A stretch of DNA of 64,000 nucleotides from UBA11872 sp965198285 (GTDB lineage Bacteria > Chloroflexota > UBA11872). Position numbers and translations under genes: made by a program. The stretch spans positions 3,596,001-3,660,000 of the forward strand of contig OZ240251.1 in assembly GCA_965198285.1 (NCBI GenBank). Reading direction: 5' to 3'. Shown here piece by piece: positions 49,807-58,600 of the stretch (position 1 is the first letter of the stretch; each line of letters opens with the position of its first letter). Under the pieces are notes generated by a model. That model saw only the letters and a list, made by a program, of their open reading frames with translations. It did no database searches and had not been told where the DNA came from.

Positions 49807-50910
49807 ATGTCCCCGCGCACCAAGGCGCAACGTCGTCGCGCCCAACGCGACCTGCGGCGCGCGGCCCGCAAGCCAGTCCGGGCCCTCGTCCGCTGGCGGG
49901 ATGTCCCCAACTCGATCCGCGACTGGAGCGAACTGACTCGCGCCCAGCGCACCGCCGCGGCCGCCAAAATCGTGGCTATTGCCGCCACCCTCATTCTGTC
50001 GGTCATAGGTGCCCTCATCGGCGTGGCGCTCCACGGCGAGCTCGTGGTACGGCCAGCGGAGCCCGTGTCCTCAGTCAACGGCGAGCCGATTCCAGCGTCC
50101 AGGTATGCGGACCACCTGGCGCTGCGCCAATTCGAGCTTGCTCGCCAGATCGCCGAGGCACCTCCCACCAGCGACACCCGCGATCCCAACCACCCGCAGG
50201 CGCAGCTTGCGGCGCTCGCGATCAGCGCCGTGACCGAACTGACAAACGTGCATCTCATGCGCGCCGAGGCGGAGGTCCTTAGCGTGCAGGTCGATGACGC
50301 CGACATCGACCGAGCCCTGGACGACTTCGTCCGCGGTCCCGCGGACCTAGCCGACGACTTCGACTTCGAAACCGCCTTCGACGAAGTCCGCGAGCAGACC
50401 CAACTCGACGGCGACACCATTCGCGACTTCATAGCCGACCGCGCCCTGGCGGATGCCATCGCCGACCGTCTGGCGGCTGACCTGGACCCCGCGCCGGCCC
50501 AGATTCGCGCCTCGCAGATCGTCCTTCCCACCGAGGAGTCCGCTGAAACCGTGGTCGCGCGACTGGACGCGTTGCAGCCCTTCGCCCTGGTGGCCGAGCA
50601 AGCATCCACGGACGCCGCCAGCGCCGAGGACGGCGGCGATCTCGGCTGGCTGCCGCGCGGCCTTATGCCGGTCGCCTGGGATGAAGTCGCCTTCGCCCTG
50701 CGACCGGGCGCGCGCAGCAAGCCAGTGTCCACATCGCTGGGCTGGCATGTCATCCTCGTCCACGAGCAATCCCCGTCGCGCGAGCTCAACCCTGAAACCG
50801 CCGAGCGGCGGCGACAGGTCGTGTACCAGAACTGGCTCCAGACCCTGCGCGCCGCCGCCGAAATCGAGTTCCTCCTGACCCCCGAAATCATCGACTGGGC
50901 ACGCCGCTAA
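49807..50910 (+). CDS. membrane-anchored peptidyl-prolyl isomerase (parvulin/SurA-PrsA-like)
   Basis: 367 residues. A basic cytoplasmic N-terminus (MSPRTKAQRRRAQRDLRRAA) precedes one membrane helix at about 55-78 (IVAIAATLILSVIGALIGVAL). Residues about 85-235 form a SurA-like helical chaperone region, and 240-330 the rotamase domain (IRASQIVLPTEESAETVVAR, DLGWLPRGLMP, ALRPGARSKPVSTSLGWHVI). The active site faces outside and would help exported proteins fold. Located 18 bases after rpsR, likely on the same transcript. Confidence 0.88.
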   Translation: MSPRTKAQRRRAQRDLRRAARKPVRALVRWRDVPNSIRDWSELTRAQRTAAAAKIVAIAATLILSVIGALIGVALHGELVVRPAEPVSSVNGEPIPASRYADHLALRQFELARQIAEAPPTSDTRDPNHPQAQLAALAISAVTELTNVHLMRAEAEVLSVQVDDADIDRALDDFVRGPADLADDFDFETAFDEVREQTQLDGDTIRDFIADRALADAIADRLAADLDPAPAQIRASQIVLPTEESAETVVARLDALQPFALVAEQASTDAASAEDGGDLGWLPRGLMPVAWDEVAFALRPGARSKPVSTSLGWHVILVHEQSPSRELNPETAERRRQVVYQNWLQTLRAAAEIEFLLTPEIIDWARR

Positions 50911-50959
50911 GCGCGCAAGTCACCACCGGAGCCGCCCGCCGGCGGCGGACGCTCGTGGC

Positions 50960-52156
50960 TCAAGACCCGGCGGCCACCGCAGCCTTCGCCTGAACCGGCA
51001 CATCCCCCTTGCGGCGCACCAGCGTGCTCAGAATCAGCGCCATCACCGCCAGCCCCGCGCCGCCAATGAACGGCACCTGGTGCCCAAAGGCCTCCCACAG
51101 AATCCCACCGGTAACCGGCAGCGCCACCGCCGCCACGTGATTCATCGTCTGGCCGGCCACCAGGCTTGGACGCAAATCGTCCGGCTTCACCAGGATTCGG
51201 CGCAGGTACGTTGTGATCCCCACCTCGGCACTGAAGAACAGGTGGTCCAGGATGTACAGCACAAAAAGCACGCCCAGCCACGGAATGACCGCGTAGCCCA
51301 GAAAGATGAATGCCAGCGCGCCGAACGCAACCACCAGGATCGGACGCTCACCCACCCGGTCGATCAGCCGTCCGAAGAAATAGGCGCCGCCAATCGACAC
51401 CACGCTGTTGATCAGCGCCAGGATCGTGATCGTCCGCACGGACACCCCGTGGCTGTCCACCAGCAGGAAAATCGCGAACGTCATGAAAATGTGCCGGCGC
51501 CCGCCGTCCAGAAACGTCAGCGCGTAATACAGCCAGTAGCGACGACGCAGCACCACCCGCGGCGGCTGCCCGATGCGTCCCATCTTGCGCAGTTGCCACA
51601 CCGCCAGCGCCGCCAGTGCCGCCACCCCGCCGGCCAGCAGGAACAGCGGACGGATCCCCGTCGCCAGCACGGTCACCGCCACTAGCACAATGCAGATACC
51701 CACCAGCTGCGCCCCCGCCATCAGCGAGCGCAGTTGCCCCAGCCGTCGCCCCTGTGTTTCGACAGTGCTCAGCTGCAGCGCAATCGTGTTGGCCACCGGC
51801 CACCACAGGTGAAATCCGATGCTCTGCGTCAGCGAGAAGATGATCAGCACCTCGATCGTCGTCACGTGAAAGAAGTTGATATAGCCGATACACAGCAGCA
51901 ACAGCGCCACCGCGCCCACCACCGGCTCCGCGATCGTCATGAGCGCCGCGCCCATCACGATCGTCAGCAAGCCGGGGACTTCGCGAATCGACTCCAGCAA
52001 GCCCAGCTCACTGGGCCGGATACCCAGCTCCTCCACCATGAAGTTGGTGGACACCGTGATAAACATCGAGAAGGCAAGGCCAAAGCCGATGGCAGACGCC
52101 GCCAGCCAGGCGAACGGGGGCAGCTCGCGGCCGCCGAACACGTTCAGATTGCGCAC
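50960..52156 (-). CDS. major facilitator superfamily transporter
   Basis: 398 residues, twelve predicted membrane helices. GIRPSELGLLESIREVPGLL and FFGRLIDRVGERPIL (variant of the GxLaDrxGrkxxl loop between helices 8 and 9) identify the family; the first loop variant is less clear. A longer cytoplasmic loop between helices 6 and 7 includes LRKMGRIGQPPRVVLRRRYW. No substrate can be assigned. The convergent neighbour is the isomerase at 49807. Confidence 0.88.
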   Translation of the reverse strand: MRNLNVFGGRELPPFAWLAASAIGFGLAFSMFITVSTNFMVEELGIRPSELGLLESIREVPGLLTIVMGAALMTIAEPVVGAVALLLLCIGYINFFHVTTIEVLIIFSLTQSIGFHLWWPVANTIALQLSTVETQGRRLGQLRSLMAGAQLVGICIVLVAVTVLATGIRPLFLLAGGVAALAALAVWQLRKMGRIGQPPRVVLRRRYWLYYALTFLDGGRRHIFMTFAIFLLVDSHGVSVRTITILALINSVVSIGGAYFFGRLIDRVGERPILVVAFGALAFIFLGYAVIPWLGVLFVLYILDHLFFSAEVGITTYLRRILVKPDDLRPSLVAGQTMNHVAAVALPVTGGILWEAFGHQVPFIGGAGLAVMALILSTLVRRKGDVPVQAKAAVAAGS

Positions 52157-52221
52157 GTCAGCAACCAGCCGCCGCCACTCGCCCCCACACCGAACCCCTG
52201 CCGCGGCCCGGTGTCAGCCCC

Positions 52222-52437
52222 TCAGCGACGCAGCCGCCCCTTCCCGTCGCATTTCGGGCACTTCCCGCTCAGTTCGTGCCAGCCGCCGGGTTTCGAGGGG
52301 TCGGGCCAGCGCTCGTTCACGCTCCCGGAGCCCTCGCAGCGCGTGCAGGTGGGGCCGGTCGGCGGGAGGATGCGGGGCAACAGCACCACAGCCACCACCA
52401 CCAGGGCCATGAAGATAATCCACACTTCAATTGGCAT
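52222..52437 (-). CDS. 71-aa membrane-anchored protein with two DnaJ-like zinc motifs
   Basis: From ATG 52437 (GGAGGGG upstream), MPIEVWIIFMALVVVAVVLL is a membrane helix, followed by CTRCEGSGSV and CPKCDGKGRL, two CxxCxGxG motifs of the DnaJ central zinc-finger type, and a short basic end. Four cysteines in two motifs can hold one zinc. DnaJ itself has four motifs and a J domain; here neither is present, so the protein is a tethered single zinc ribbon, perhaps binding unfolded proteins or acting in thiol exchange at the membrane. Confidence 0.68.
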   Translation of the reverse strand: MPIEVWIIFMALVVVAVVLLPRILPPTGPTCTRCEGSGSVNERWPDPSKPGGWHELSGKCPKCDGKGRLRR

Positions 52438-52504
52438 CCCAGCCCCTCCGCTCAGCCGCCCCCCAACCCTCGCCCCGCCAGTATAGGCAGCCGCCCCCAC
52501 CCTC

Positions 52505-53113
52505 GTTCCGGCGACTCAACCTTTCGCCGTGAGCCGACCGAATCTGCGCTGTCCGCGTCCTTTCTTGCGTAGGGCCGCCGTCTCAAACCCGCCCGTCTTC
52601 CGCGCAACCATCAATCCCCAGCTGACCCCCGTTCGTCGCGATCCCGTCTCGCCTAGGGGCGGTTCGCGAACCGCCCTCTTCCGCCCCCAACCGCCCGGCA
52701 TACCTGCGCGTAGTCCCCCTTTCCCGTTCGCGGAAAGCCCGTCCTGAGGCTGTCGCAGCTCCCCGATCCGCCAGTCCACTGTAGGGGTACCCCTTGTGGG
52801 TACCCAAGGGCAAGGTCGCGCAAGGCAACGACGCCACCACGGGGAGCGCGCGTCCCAAGCCCGCGAGACCCATTCGCGATATCCCAGCCCTGAGCCTGTC
52901 GAAGTGCCTGCCCTGAGCCTGCCGAACGGGAACCGAGTCGAACCACACCCCCCCAGCTCCCAACTCACCCAGGCAGTCCCCCGCCTTTATGTCCTCTTCT
53001 TTCGTACGGGCCGGTCTCAGACCGGCCTCTTCCGCTCGTGCGCCACCGTCTTGCGCAGTAACTCACCTCAGCCCCCGCGCTATCCCGACTCGACGCACAA
53101 CCAGGCGCCCCAA
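52505..53113. repeat. intergenic block of REP-like palindromes
   Basis: No gene is supported in these 610 bases. Visible elements are a 20-bp perfect palindrome at 52657-52676 (GGGCGGTTCG and its mirror), a nested pair of GGGGTACCCC/GGGTACCC palindromes near 52785-52806, two copies of CCTGAGCCTGTCGAA-like units near 52883-52935, and a 9+1+9 palindrome at 53009-53027 (GGCCGGTCT-C-AGACCGGCC). Both large palindromes are followed by TCTTCCGC. CTGAGCC-TGTCGAA-type repeats are found scattered in many GC-rich genomes; here they form one cluster next to the second overlapping gene pair. Confidence 0.75.
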
Positions 53114-53350
53114 ATGGCGCCAACCGTCCAGGCTCGGCCCGAATGGCTGCCCGACGAATTCGAACACGAGCAAGTCACGCGTCAGGAGGTCTGGGACGCA
53201 CTGGACCGAGACGCGCGTCGCCACTTTGGCCTGACGGCTGACGAATTCCCGCGCATTTGCAGAAATCCACCCGGCCGGTACCACGGCAACGTGATCTTTC
53301 GATCGCTGACCTATCTCTCCCGACTCCTTGATCAAACCAGCAAGACCTAG
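53114..53350 (+). CDS. 78-aa conserved protein, copy 2 of the overlapping pair
   Basis: MAPTVQARPEWLPDEFEHEQ, then VTRQEVWDALDRDARRHFGL and TADEFPRICRNPPGRYHGNV: the same length as copy 1 (42546-42782), aligning without gaps, 42 of 78 identical. The conserved core is V-T-R-x-E-V-W-x-x-L-D-R-x-A-R-R-x-F-G-L-T-A-x-E-F. The stop is TAG followed by C, in the same context as copy 1, and the last 23 bases are shared with the next reading frame. Possible antitoxin or adaptor. Confidence 0.7.
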   Translation: MAPTVQARPEWLPDEFEHEQVTRQEVWDALDRDARRHFGLTADEFPRICRNPPGRYHGNVIFRSLTYLSRLLDQTSKT

Positions 53351-53558
53351 CAGCCAGCGAGCCGCGCGAGACTTTCTGCGTCGTATCCGCGAGGTCTATG
53401 AGTTGATCCCACCTCAGGATCTTAGCGGCGTATGGCCGAGCAACACGCAAATCGTCAGCGAAGACGCGAAGTCCTCATTAGCAGCTACGCCTCGATCGGC
53501 TCGCAGTGCTGGCATCGCCGTCGAGGCTCCCACTACTCCGGGGCTTCCTAGGAGTTAG
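53328..53558 (+). CDS. overlapping small gene, copy 2
   Basis: TTG 53328 begins MIKPARPSSQRAARDFL in the +1 frame relative to the upstream gene, at the same offset as its homologue at 42760. RRIREVYEL follows and then the sequence becomes Pro/Ser-rich (VWPSNTQIVSEDAKSSLAAT) with no counterpart in copy 1, so the functional part is probably the first 28 residues or so. The two DNAs differ mostly at synonymous sites across SSQRAARDFLRRIREVY. Frameshift fusion is an alternative reading. Confidence 0.55.
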   Translation: MIKPARPSSQRAARDFLRRIREVYELIPPQDLSGVWPSNTQIVSEDAKSSLAATPRSARSAGIAVEAPTTPGLPRS

Positions 53559-53587
53559 GACTGCCACACTAAGCGCACTTCGCATAT

Positions 53588-54613
53588 CTAGCTACGTCTT
53601 CGACGACCTTTTGCCTTTTGCCGACGGGTAGCGCGATTGGCGGGCCCGGGAACTTGAGCGTTGCTCGGTGGTGCAGGTGCGGCTGCTAGCTCTACACCGT
53701 GCATGCGAACCCAAGCACGCCCATGGTGGTTTTCTATGATCTTCGTGGCCGGTGTGCCGCTGAATGTGTGCATCGTCGCGTGGTGGACGGAGAGCAGAGC
53801 GTCCTGAAGCTCTCCATCGTCTTCCAGATCTGTCACTGTGACACCAACGCTCCTAGCCTGGTCACGTCCAACTCGACGTCCATGAGATCGAAATGATTCA
53901 TAGTCTGCAAACCAGTTTGCAATAGATCGGGACTTACACGTGGAATTCTCCTGTCCCGACAGCATGTAGCGTTCTAGCCAGCCTGCAACCATCTCTGAAG
54001 CCAGTCTCTGAGAATCTTGACATTGGGTTAACAGGCCAGGCGAGTAGGTTCGAAGAATAGGCATCCAAGCAGCGAGGTTCTCTGTGGTCTTGCACTCACT
54101 TTTTGCTTTCTCGAATTGGTTAAGAATAGCTTTTGCAGGTGCTGACCTAGAACCCTCGGGGGTGGAAATTATGAATTGGGGGTCAATTGGGCCTAACTGC
54201 GAATGCTGACCCATGATCAATTCATCAGCAGATAAGGCAATCATTGTTGCTGCGGACATGGCAGCGACAGGAACAAATACCCGTATGTCATCGAATCGCA
54301 TTCTGAGATACTCTACTAGCGACTCCGCAGCTTCTGCCGATCCTCCCGGACTATGTAGGACGAAGTCCAATTCACGTTCTTCAATATTTGAAACCGCCTC
54401 CATGAGTCCTTGAATGTCGGCTAGGCCAACCTGAATTTCAGCTGGCGGAATTGAACGAGACTCTAACCAGGCTGTTGAATATAGAATTACGGCCCTTCCT
54501 GTTAGACGATGCATCCTCTCCAGATACTGTCGCCGAACACGATCATGGTCGGGTCTTCCGTTGTTTCTGGGCGTTCTATTGAGTTCATTCAGGATTTCAC
54601 CCCAAGTAGGCAT
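53588..54613 (-). CDS. SDH-family Clp-fold serine protease
   Basis: 341 residues from ATG 54613 (MPTWGEILNELNRTPRN), overlapping the end of the upstream small gene by 17 bases. LDFVLHSPGGSAEAAESLVEYL is the oxyanion-loop region, VPVAAMSAATMIALSADELIM holds the candidate nucleophile Ser, and GQHSQLGPIDPQ the His and Asp of the SDH_sah/SppA-like family. The last 60 residues are Pro/Arg/Lys-rich (NRATRRQKAKGRRRRS), possibly nucleic-acid binding. GC content is visibly below the window average, with many A/T-ending codons: probable transfer. Such proteases occur in genomic islands with unknown targets. Confidence 0.82.
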   Translation of the reverse strand: MPTWGEILNELNRTPRNNGRPDHDRVRRQYLERMHRLTGRAVILYSTAWLESRSIPPAEIQVGLADIQGLMEAVSNIEERELDFVLHSPGGSAEAAESLVEYLRMRFDDIRVFVPVAAMSAATMIALSADELIMGQHSQLGPIDPQFIISTPEGSRSAPAKAILNQFEKAKSECKTTENLAAWMPILRTYSPGLLTQCQDSQRLASEMVAGWLERYMLSGQENSTCKSRSIANWFADYESFRSHGRRVGRDQARSVGVTVTDLEDDGELQDALLSVHHATMHTFSGTPATKIIENHHGRAWVRMHGVELAAAPAPPSNAQVPGPANRATRRQKAKGRRRRS

Positions 54614-54800
54614 TGACCCTCGCCGCATCGGTCGAATCCAACGTGTAAGCAACATCGCTCTCTGAGATTGAAGCGGATGCCTTGACGTAGACGATTTCGA
54701 CTTGCTCGTAAAGCTCCAGCAGTTCCGCTACTCCGGCTTCGCTTGCACCAATCGTCTCCGGCAGTGATTCGAATTTGTGGTCTGTATCGGTAGCAGTCAT
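54597..54800 (-). CDS. 67-aa small acidic protein preceding the Clp-fold protease
   Basis: ATG 54800 with strong AGGAGGAGA. The product starts MTATDTDHKFESLPETIGAS, is acidic with two helices (GVAELLELYEQVEIVYVKAS; DVAYTLDSTDAARVNAYLG) and no membrane segment. It overlaps the protease start by 17 bases, so the two are translated together and probably act together, for example as substrate, regulator or antitoxin-like inhibitor of the protease. No family recognised. Confidence 0.65.
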   Translation of the reverse strand: MTATDTDHKFESLPETIGASEAGVAELLELYEQVEIVYVKASASISESDVAYTLDSTDAARVNAYLG

Positions 54801-55633
54801 TGTCTCCTCCTGGCTGGGATAGAAGAAAGTCATTCTGGCCAAGCCGTCTACACGGTTGAGCACGAACGACGGGTACGCCACATCAGAGCGGTCACCACTG
54901 CTCCGCCTCCGCAATCTCTGGTTCGATTGGTGCCCGGCCGGTGGCCGCATATTGCCGTGTGAGATCTCGGAACACAACTCCCGCGCTGGTGCATGCACCT
55001 GATCAGGTCGGCTGGTCGTGGACGCCAAGCGTACTCCGAAATGGCTCTTGGCGACTAAACCGGTTCGTCCGAATCTGGCCGGGTCGCAGGAAGGCGATCC
55101 CCTCAACAATGACGATTGTCGGTCGCGAGTTGCCCAAAGATCTGTCCGAGTGATCTGAAGTTGTCCGGCGGCTGCGGTCGGCGTGGCACTTGGCCGCGAC
55201 CGGATCGCGCCAGAGGACGATGATCCTGCCGTAGCATTCACTTGCTTACGTGAAGTCCCATGAGCGACTGCGGCAGACGCAGCGCGTGGTTTCCGAGGAA
55301 GGCCAAGGTACTTACTCTCCTGGGGCAGCTGCAAGCGAGCCCCTTCCATTCAGAAATGCACATCCATCCCCGACATTTCGTTCAGACAGCGCCCTCGTAC
55401 TCGCACAGTGTACCATTGCGGTGGTTGTCTCCGCAATAGAACTCCTGGGTGCCGGCAATGTGCACGTCCTCGTCGTCCGTTCATCTGCTTTTGCCGCACG
55501 CGGCTCGCTGCCCAGTTGTGCCATCCCTCGGGCTCGGCGGTCTTCTAGAAGCGACTCCGCCTAGCGCCAGCCTGCCGTTCCTCGGTGCTGGAAGGCGGCC
55601 CTAGGCAACCGGCCACGGATCAATGGCCGCTGG
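54801..55633. other. 833-bp stretch with no gene I can support
   Basis: Open frames here are all short, without ribosome-binding sites or codon bias, and I find no homology-like motif in any frame. Composition is mixed, between the low-GC protease region and the GC-rich methyltransferase gene. It may be the scar of a deleted or inactivated gene in an accessory island, or hold regulatory RNA; no clear hairpin or promoter was identified beyond what serves the small gene at 54800. Confidence 0.5.
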
Positions 55634-58600
55634 TCACGGCGCAGGCCCTTTCGCGCTGCGCTTGGACGCCTCCTGCTTCAAGTTCCCCTGCGCATACGCG
55701 CCACGCCGTCCCGTCCCGCGCCTCACCCTCGGCGCTGCCCGATCCCCCGCCTCCGGCGCCGGCAACTCCTCCGCCCCAAAACAATCACCCGCCACCACCG
55801 CCTCCAGCAGCTCCGCCAGCTTCGGCCACCGCTCCACCGTCCCCTCCAGCACCCACAGCAGTTCCAGCAACTCCCGCGTAAACTGCGCCGTCCAGCGAGT
55901 CGGCCGAATCTCGTCCAGCGGCGACGACCGACGCCCCGCGCCCTCGCGCATCCGGTAGCCCAGCCAGGACTTTACGACCTGGAATCCCGAAACTGAGAAC
56001 TCCCAGACCTCCGGCCGCACCGGCCCAAACGCTCCCGAGCCCACCCGCAGCGTCTGTCGCGACTCGTTGTACTCGAAATCCTCGGGATAATCCGCCACCG
56101 TCTCGCCGACCGACCGTGTGCAGCGCGCGCACCCTTGCAGCGGATCGCCGCTTCCCGCGTCCGCAAACCGCTCACCGTACGTGTGCAGCCGGATCAGATC
56201 AGCCCCCAGCGCCGCCCCTTTCCGAAACAGCGCCCGGTCTTTCGTCAGCGGAACCCGCGGACCCGGAATCGTCAGTTCCTCACTGAAGCGATCCACGTAG
56301 TCCGGCGACGACAATAGGGCGTAGCAGTAAGCAAGCAGGTCTTCCGGTCTGACCTCGCATCCCAGTTCTTCTCCGAGTTGAACTAGTAGGCCGGACGTCA
56401 CGTTCGGTTCGGTAGCGCCGGCGTCGCGCCACAGCGGGATCACGTCCTTGCCGCCGCGATTGCAGAAGTGGTCGAGGTCTGGAATATGTGCGGCAACTGT
56501 CGTCGCAGGACCACCACCCAGGACTTTCGTGAGCTGGCTGGTCATATAAACCTGGTGATGGCCGTGGGCCTGCCAGAGCACCGGCCGCATGAAGTCGGCT
56601 AGTCGACTGTCCGCGATCAGCCACTGCCGGTCGAAGGAGCGATACGCATAACGTTCGATTGGCGGACAGTCTGCGTCCGCCTCGAGGCTCTCCAGTGCGG
56701 CCAAACGCCTCTCGGTTCGAAAGTCGGGGTATGTCCGACTTATCCGCCGGTCACGCGTCTCCCGAAATGCCGAGGACCGGTCGATCGAGGCCATAAGCAC
56801 GGACCAGCGTCGCTCTAGGACCTCGGGGACGGAACTAACAACCCAAGTCCGCTTGGTTTGTGCGCCTGAAATCGACCAGGGGAACAGGTCGGTGACTTGT
56901 GGCCAGGCGTAGTAATCGCCGCTCCCCGCTGGCAGTAGTGGCTCATGCCAACCCTCTAAACATGGCTGCCACTCCAAGTCGACGAAACCCCGTACCGCGT
57001 CCAGCTGCGACAGCTTTTCGTCAGCGGTTCCCCGAAGGCGCACATAGCGCGTCGTTGCCGGGGTGTCGTGTCGTGGCTTCGTGTAGCGCACTCCAACCGC
57101 AATGGCTACGGCCGTGCGGATCGCGAAGACGTTGGGCGTCCTGCGCGGCCCGCGCGAATCGCCTTCCAGGTCGATGATCCAGAGTTCGTCGAAAGTCCGC
57201 CGCATCATCTCGCGCACGCCTACAAATGCTGGACCGCGTAGGTACGACGCCGCTGTGATGTACGAAACGATCCCTGGGCCACCGGTGCTGTCAAAGACCT
57301 TCCAAAGCGCCCAGCGCCAGAAATAAACGTAGTCGTTGTAGAGGTTCTTCAGGTGCACGCCCGCTCCCGCTGCGCGGGCCGGGTCCAGAAAATCGTCTAG
57401 CAGCGGCCGCGCCGCCTCGCCCGCGTCCGCCTGTGCCCCTACGTCGCCATTGCGGACCCAGCCACCCTTGCGTTGCGTCTCCACGTCGTCCAGGTCGATG
57501 GCCTGTCGGTCGTACGGCGGATTGCCCAAGCACACCAGCACCCGAGTCCTGGCTTTGACCTGCCGCGCCCGTTCGTGCTCGTTGGTCAGACTCCGCAACG
57601 CCAGCGCCATGTGGCCCGGCGATGCGACGTATGGCGACTCCAGCGTGTCGCTCAGGTACACGTGTGCGCCGTCGTCCGGCAACGCGCCGCCCCGCGCCTG
57701 AATCCGCTCCGTGACCCGCAGGTGCGCCACCGTGTACGGCCCGACTAGGATTTCGAAGGCGTGCACGTTCCGCGCCAGGGCCGAGGCGTAACTGGGAACC
57801 GCGCCCGGCCCCAACCGTTCGTCCACGGCATCCAACGCGTGCTCGATGACCGCCAGCGGATACGTGCCGGTCCCCGCCGCCGGGTCCAACGTCACAACCC
57901 CCTCGTCCGCGTAGGCCAACGACTTGCCGAAGCGTCGCTCCAGCAGTTCGCCCACCAGCCGAACCTGCGCCCGCACCACTTCAACCGGCGTGTAGTAGAC
58001 GCCCCGGTTGTTGCGCAACGCTGGGTCGTAGGCGGACAGAAAGTGCTCGTAGAAGTACAGCCAGGGGTCGGAGTCACCGCGCCGAAGCCGACTGACGTCA
58101 ACCGCCCCAATTGCCCGTTCCAGCAGGATCAGCGGAGTGTCGAATTCCTGCCGTGCCTGCGGATCGGCCATGTTCCGCAGGACCTCCGCGAGCAGCGCAT
58201 GTCCGCGTCCTCGGAGCTTTTCTTGCGCGGCCTCGCCCGTGCCCACCACCTCCAGTCCGTCCAGCCGGGCTAGCAGCAGCGCGTAGGTGAGCGTTTGCGC
58301 GTAGGCGTCGGCGAACTGTGGGAGATCGGCGTTCGCGAACAGAGCCGACTGCCAGTCCCGGCGCAACTGCGACACCGCCGAGTCTTCGTCGCCTAGCGAG
58401 GCCAGTAGCTCGCCACGCAACAGGAGGGCCAGCGGCGCTAGTGACTCGGCCAACTGCTTCGCCGTGGCTGGCGCAATTGGCTGCCACGAGAAAAACGTCT
58501 GCAACAAGTCTGCCAGCCGCCCGGCGTCGACAGACGTCGCCGTGTCGAAGCCGTCCGCCGTCGGGTCGCCGCTCAGCCGCACCTGCGCGACCCGCTGCCC

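Noticed and set aside
52783..52935. CRISPR or attachment-site interpretation of the repeats
   Set aside because: Units are few, irregularly spaced and palindromic; no cas or integrase gene is in the window.
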